Below, piece by piece: positions 31,873 through 34,586 of a DNA stretch of 34,586 bases (positions are counted from its first letter, which is position 1; every line of letters starts with the position of its first letter). The notes below the pieces were generated by a model. That model made no database searches, was not told the origin of the DNA, and saw nothing but the letters and a program-made list of their open reading frames with translations. The stretch comes from Planctomyces sp. SH-PL62 (GTDB taxonomy: Bacteria; Planctomycetota; Planctomycetia; Planctomycetales; Planctomycetaceae). The DNA is taken from NCBI GenBank assembly GCA_945893045.1, contig CAMDEA010000089.1, positions 1 to 34,586 on the forward strand, read 5' to 3'. The translations under genes were made by a program, and so were the position numbers.

Positions 31873-34586
31873 ATGTTCCGAATCGTCATCGTGGGTTCCT
31901 TGCTCCTCACGAACTTGTTCTCAGCCGGTTTGCTGGCGGCTGCGGACGAGCGCACCACGTCACCAGATCAGATCACTGTGAAAAGCCCGCTGTCGCCCGA
32001 AGAGTCTCTGAAGCATTTCGTGCTCGCCGATCCGAACTTGCAGATCGAGATCGTCGCCGCCGAGCCGGAAGTCATCGACCCGGTCGCGATTCAATTCGAC
32101 GAGCACGGCCGCCTGTGGGTTGTCGAATTGAGTGACTATCCGAATGGTCCCGAACCGGGCAAGCCGCCGCTGTCGCGGATCAAGTTGCTCGAAGATAAAG
32201 ATGGCGATGGACGCTACGAGACCGCTCACGTCTTCGCCGACAAGCTGCTGTTCGCGACCGGAGTGCAGCCGTGGGATGGCGGAGTCATCGTGACGCTGGC
32301 CGGTGAGGTCGCGTACTTCAAAGACACCGACGGCGATCACAAAGCCGACGTGCGCGAGACGTGGTTCACCGGGTTCGCTCAAGCCAACCCGCAACTGCGA
32401 GCCAATCATCCGACGTTCGGCCCCGACGGCTGGATCTACGTCGCCAACGGCCTCCGCGGCGGCAACGTGATCGCGGTGAAGAAAGATTGGCCCGTGAAGG
32501 AACGAGGGGTCGGGTCTACGAATTTCAGTTTTGGCCGCCCCGCCGCTGAAAAGAATGAAAACGCTACGACGGCCAAAACTGAAATTCGTAGACCCGACCC
32601 CGGACTTTCCCACGATCCTGCCAACCCGCAGCCCGTCTCGCTCACCGGCCGCGACTTCAAGTTCGATCCGCTCACCGGGCGGTACGAGGCGATCTCTGGC
32701 AACGGGCAGTTCGGGATGACGTTTGATGCGTGGGGGAATCGGTTCGTGTGCGACAACCGGCATCCGTGCCGGCATGTGATCTTTGAAGAGGATTTCATCA
32801 AGCGTTGTCCGCACGTCGCGTTTCCGGCGGTGGTCCACGACGTGATTCCGGCGGACGACAAGAACCAAGTCTTTCCACTGACCTCGGCGTGGACGACGAG
32901 CAACCTGCACGCGGGGACGTTCACGGCCTCGTGCGGCGTGACGGTCTATACCGGCGACTGGCTGCCGGAAGAATTTCGCGGCAACGTTTTTGTTTGCGAG
33001 CCAACCGGCAACCTCGTCCAGCGAGCGATCCTCGAACCCGACGGCGTGACGTTCAAATCGCGGAATCCGTACCGCCGCGCCGAACTGAGCGGCACGGCGC
33101 TAGCCGCCGGTCGAACGGGGACAGACAAACCGACGCGAGATTCGACGCCACCGGCGGCTAGCGCCGTGCCGCTCACAAACGGAACGCAGGAATTCCTCGC
33201 TTCGCGAGACGACTGGTTCCGGCCGGTCGATCTGCAAAACGGCCCGGACGGAGCGTTGTACCTCGTGGACATGTACCGCGCCGTGATCGAGCACCCCGAA
33301 TGGGTTCCCGACGAACTCAAAAAACGCCCCGACACCTGGCTCGGAAACGACAAGGGACGCATCTATCGCATCAGGCCGAAGGGCGAGCGACCGGCAGCGA
33401 ATGTGACGCCCGTGCCAACCAATGATTCAATCGTTCTTGAGGCAATGCTTTCTCATCACAACGGCTGGTACCGGATGACTTATGCACGCATGCGACGGGA
33501 TGGACGGCTCAAAGGTCGCGAATTCCATCCGGATCGCGCGCGGTTTCTGACGCAAGCAGGTGAGTGTCTCGCACTTCAACTTGAACCCGAAAAACTCGCT
33601 GCCAAAAGCGTGCCAGTTTGGGCATGGCCGCATGTCAGTGACGGTTGGACGATGGCTCGCGCAGCGCGGTTGGCTCGAATGAGTTCGTGGAGCAGCGACG
33701 ACAAAGGAGCTCATATCGGCTTATCGCTCACTACCGACCGCACCGCCGCCGCAAAACTTCAGGCAATCATCGAAGTCGCGCTCATAAAGGATCAACAACT
33801 CGACTTCGAGGTACACATGATTGATGCCGCCGTAGAAAATGCAGACGACCCGTGGATACGACAAGCCATTGTCGCTGCGACCAGCGAACAATTCGCGTAC
33901 GGCATGATCGACTACGTCATCCGCGGGTGGGATTCACAACCCGAACTTTGGGACCGAGAGAATTCAGGAATCGACGAAGAACTCCTGATGTTGGGCGAGG
34001 TCAGTGGCGCGCGTGTCAGTGCGGACGAAATCGACGACGTCATCAAGTCACTCTGGAAGAAACGCGACATGCCGGACACACAGCTTGTCCAATATCGAAT
34101 CGCCACTGTGCTCGGATTGGGCCGAGGGTTAGCAAAGAAAGGAAAGTCTCTTGCACAAGTCGAGGCCGAATTAACAGACGAGTCTCGAAGCCGGCTGAGA
34201 GACATCTTCGCTCAGGCGACGCAGTCAGTGCAGTCGCATCTTGCGACGGCCAAAGGTTCGACACCTCAGCTTCAACGTGTTTTGCTTCTTCTCCGTCAAG
34301 CGCGGTTTGAAGACGTTGGTTCGACACTGAAAAGCATGGCCGAGACTGCCTCCGATCAAGCTCTTCGTCTTGCCGCCTTTGAGACGTTCGGATCGTTTCG
34401 CAAACCTGAAGTCGATGAATGGCTCATCGACCGCTACCGCTCCGAAACCCCCGCGATTCGTCGGGCGATCTTGGCGGCGTTGTTCGCGTCGAAGGAGCGG
34501 CAACTGCGGTTGCTGGAGGCCATCGAGCAAGGGCAGATCGCCGCCACCGAGCTGGACCCGGTGCGAGTCAACCAACTGACGCAGGC
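31873..34586 (+). CDS. PVC-type membrane-bound dehydrogenase, truncated at right edge
   Basis: An open frame from ATG 31873 with no stop to the window end (at least 904 residues). The signal peptide is MFRIVIVGSLLLTNLFSAG with LAAADE. The propeller starts IEIVAAEPEVIDPVAIQFDE and continues with the calcium-binding-like DKDGDGRYE and DTDGDHKAD, FGPDGWIYVANG, LTGRDFKFDPLTG and GPDGALYLVDMYR, all matching the dehydrogenase part of the giant gene at 17348. After about residue 520 the protein is helical and HEAT-like (TLKSMAETASDQALRLAAF). The expected CxxCH heme motif is not reached and should lie past 34586. Two inverted repeats are read in frame near residues 211-243 and 405-434. It probably oxidises a sugar-type substrate in the periplasm. 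Confidence 0.9.
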   Translation, partial: MFRIVIVGSLLLTNLFSAGLLAAADERTTSPDQITVKSPLSPEESLKHFVLADPNLQIEIVAAEPEVIDPVAIQFDEHGRLWVVELSDYPNGPEPGKPPLSRIKLLEDKDGDGRYETAHVFADKLLFATGVQPWDGGVIVTLAGEVAYFKDTDGDHKADVRETWFTGFAQANPQLRANHPTFGPDGWIYVANGLRGGNVIAVKKDWPVKERGVGSTNFSFGRPAAEKNENATTAKTEIRRPDPGLSHDPANPQPVSLTGRDFKFDPLTGRYEAISGNGQFGMTFDAWGNRFVCDNRHPCRHVIFEEDFIKRCPHVAFPAVVHDVIPADDKNQVFPLTSAWTTSNLHAGTFTASCGVTVYTGDWLPEEFRGNVFVCEPTGNLVQRAILEPDGVTFKSRNPYRRAELSGTALAAGRTGTDKPTRDSTPPAASAVPLTNGTQEFLASRDDWFRPVDLQNGPDGALYLVDMYRAVIEHPEWVPDELKKRPDTWLGNDKGRIYRIRPKGERPAANVTPVPTNDSIVLEAMLSHHNGWYRMTYARMRRDGRLKGREFHPDRARFLTQAGECLALQLEPEKLAAKSVPVWAWPHVSDGWTMARAARLARMSSWSSDDKGAHIGLSLTTDRTAAAKLQAIIEVALIKDQQLDFEVHMIDAAVENADDPWIRQAIVAATSEQFAYGMIDYVIRGWDSQPELWDRENSGIDEELLMLGEVSGARVSADEIDDVIKSLWKKRDMPDTQLVQYRIATVLGLGRGLAKKGKSLAQVEAELTDESRSRLRDIFAQATQSVQSHLATAKGSTPQLQRVLLLLRQARFEDVGSTLKSMAETASDQALRLAAFETFGSFRKPEVDEWLIDRYRSETPAIRRAILAALFASKERQLRLLEAIEQGQIAATELDPVRVNQLTQ
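32506..32601. repeat. Perfect 32-nt inverted repeat inside the PVC dehydrogenase gene
   Basis: Arms 32506-32537 and 32570-32601 are perfect complements with a 32-nt loop. The arm begins GGGGTCGGGTCTACG and ends TTTTGGCCG. It encodes RGVGSTNFSFGR ... TEIRRPDPG in frame, between GGNVIAVKKDW and LTGRDFKFDP. Confidence 0.98.
33087..33174. repeat. Perfect 25-nt inverted repeat inside the PVC dehydrogenase gene
   Basis: Arms 33087-33111 and 33150-33174 are perfect complements (left arm GAGCGGCACGGCGCTAG...) with a 38-nt loop. It encodes LSGTALAAGRTGTD ... PPAASAVPL in frame, just before FLASRDDWFRP. Confidence 0.97.

Overview
The window looks like a chromosomal segment of a planctomycete (Planctomycetota). 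I base this on high GC content, two very large 'PVC-type' membrane-bound dehydrogenase / c-type cytochrome proteins, a Ser/Thr kinase with a planctomycete-type C-terminal domain encoded beside an ECF sigma factor, an ECF sigma / anti-sigma pair, and a futalosine-route menaquinone gene. No rRNA, tRNA, CRISPR array, transposase or phage gene was seen. No gene-free stretch exceeds about 300 bases. Longer gaps (8711-8918, 22382-22594, 29960-30115) are mostly filled by inverted repeats.

Layout. 1-2771 (minus strand): ECF sigma factor, anti-sigma protein and a membrane-anchored helical protein, read in that order. 2882-4551 (plus): an MqnD-like menaquinone enzyme and a short-chain dehydrogenase. 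4657-5436 (minus): a DUF817 membrane protein. 5560-8710 (plus): a second short-chain dehydrogenase, a WalJ-like metallo-beta-lactamase-fold hydrolase and a nucleotide-pyrophosphatase-like phosphodiesterase. 8919-10825 (plus): ExbB and two ExbD proteins. 10903-17203 (minus): a GlnE with an extra ACT-like domain, a string of four toxin-antitoxin-like small genes, a small membrane protein and BioB. 17348-28651 (minus): a 1677-residue deacetylase / dehydrogenase / cytochrome c fusion, a redoxin / prolyl-hydroxylase fusion, a zinc-finger Ser/Thr kinase, its ECF sigma factor, TsaD and a tiny membrane protein. 28682-29959 (minus): a Gfo/Idh/MocA oxidoreductase. 30116 to the right edge (plus): DprA, a four-helix membrane protein and a second PVC dehydrogenase that runs off the window.

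The most striking signal is not a gene. At least twenty inverted repeats, most with arms of 18-35 nt and loops of 2-80 nt, are scattered over the window, and many arms are perfect or nearly so. They fall into several sequence families. One is a REPIN-like group whose arms all begin GGGGTC(G/A)GG but have different interiors. About nine lie in frame inside just three long genes (glnE and the two PVC dehydrogenases) and add roughly 18-35 residues each without a stop codon. Most of the others sit against a stop codon, either overlapping it or within about 10 nt. In glnE two cassettes occupy the equivalent loop of the two duplicated nucleotidyltransferase domains. In the two PVC dehydrogenases unrelated cassettes occupy the same loop. 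This looks like a dispersed hairpin-element system, probably non-autonomous, that tolerates or targets particular gene positions; no mobilising gene is present in the window.
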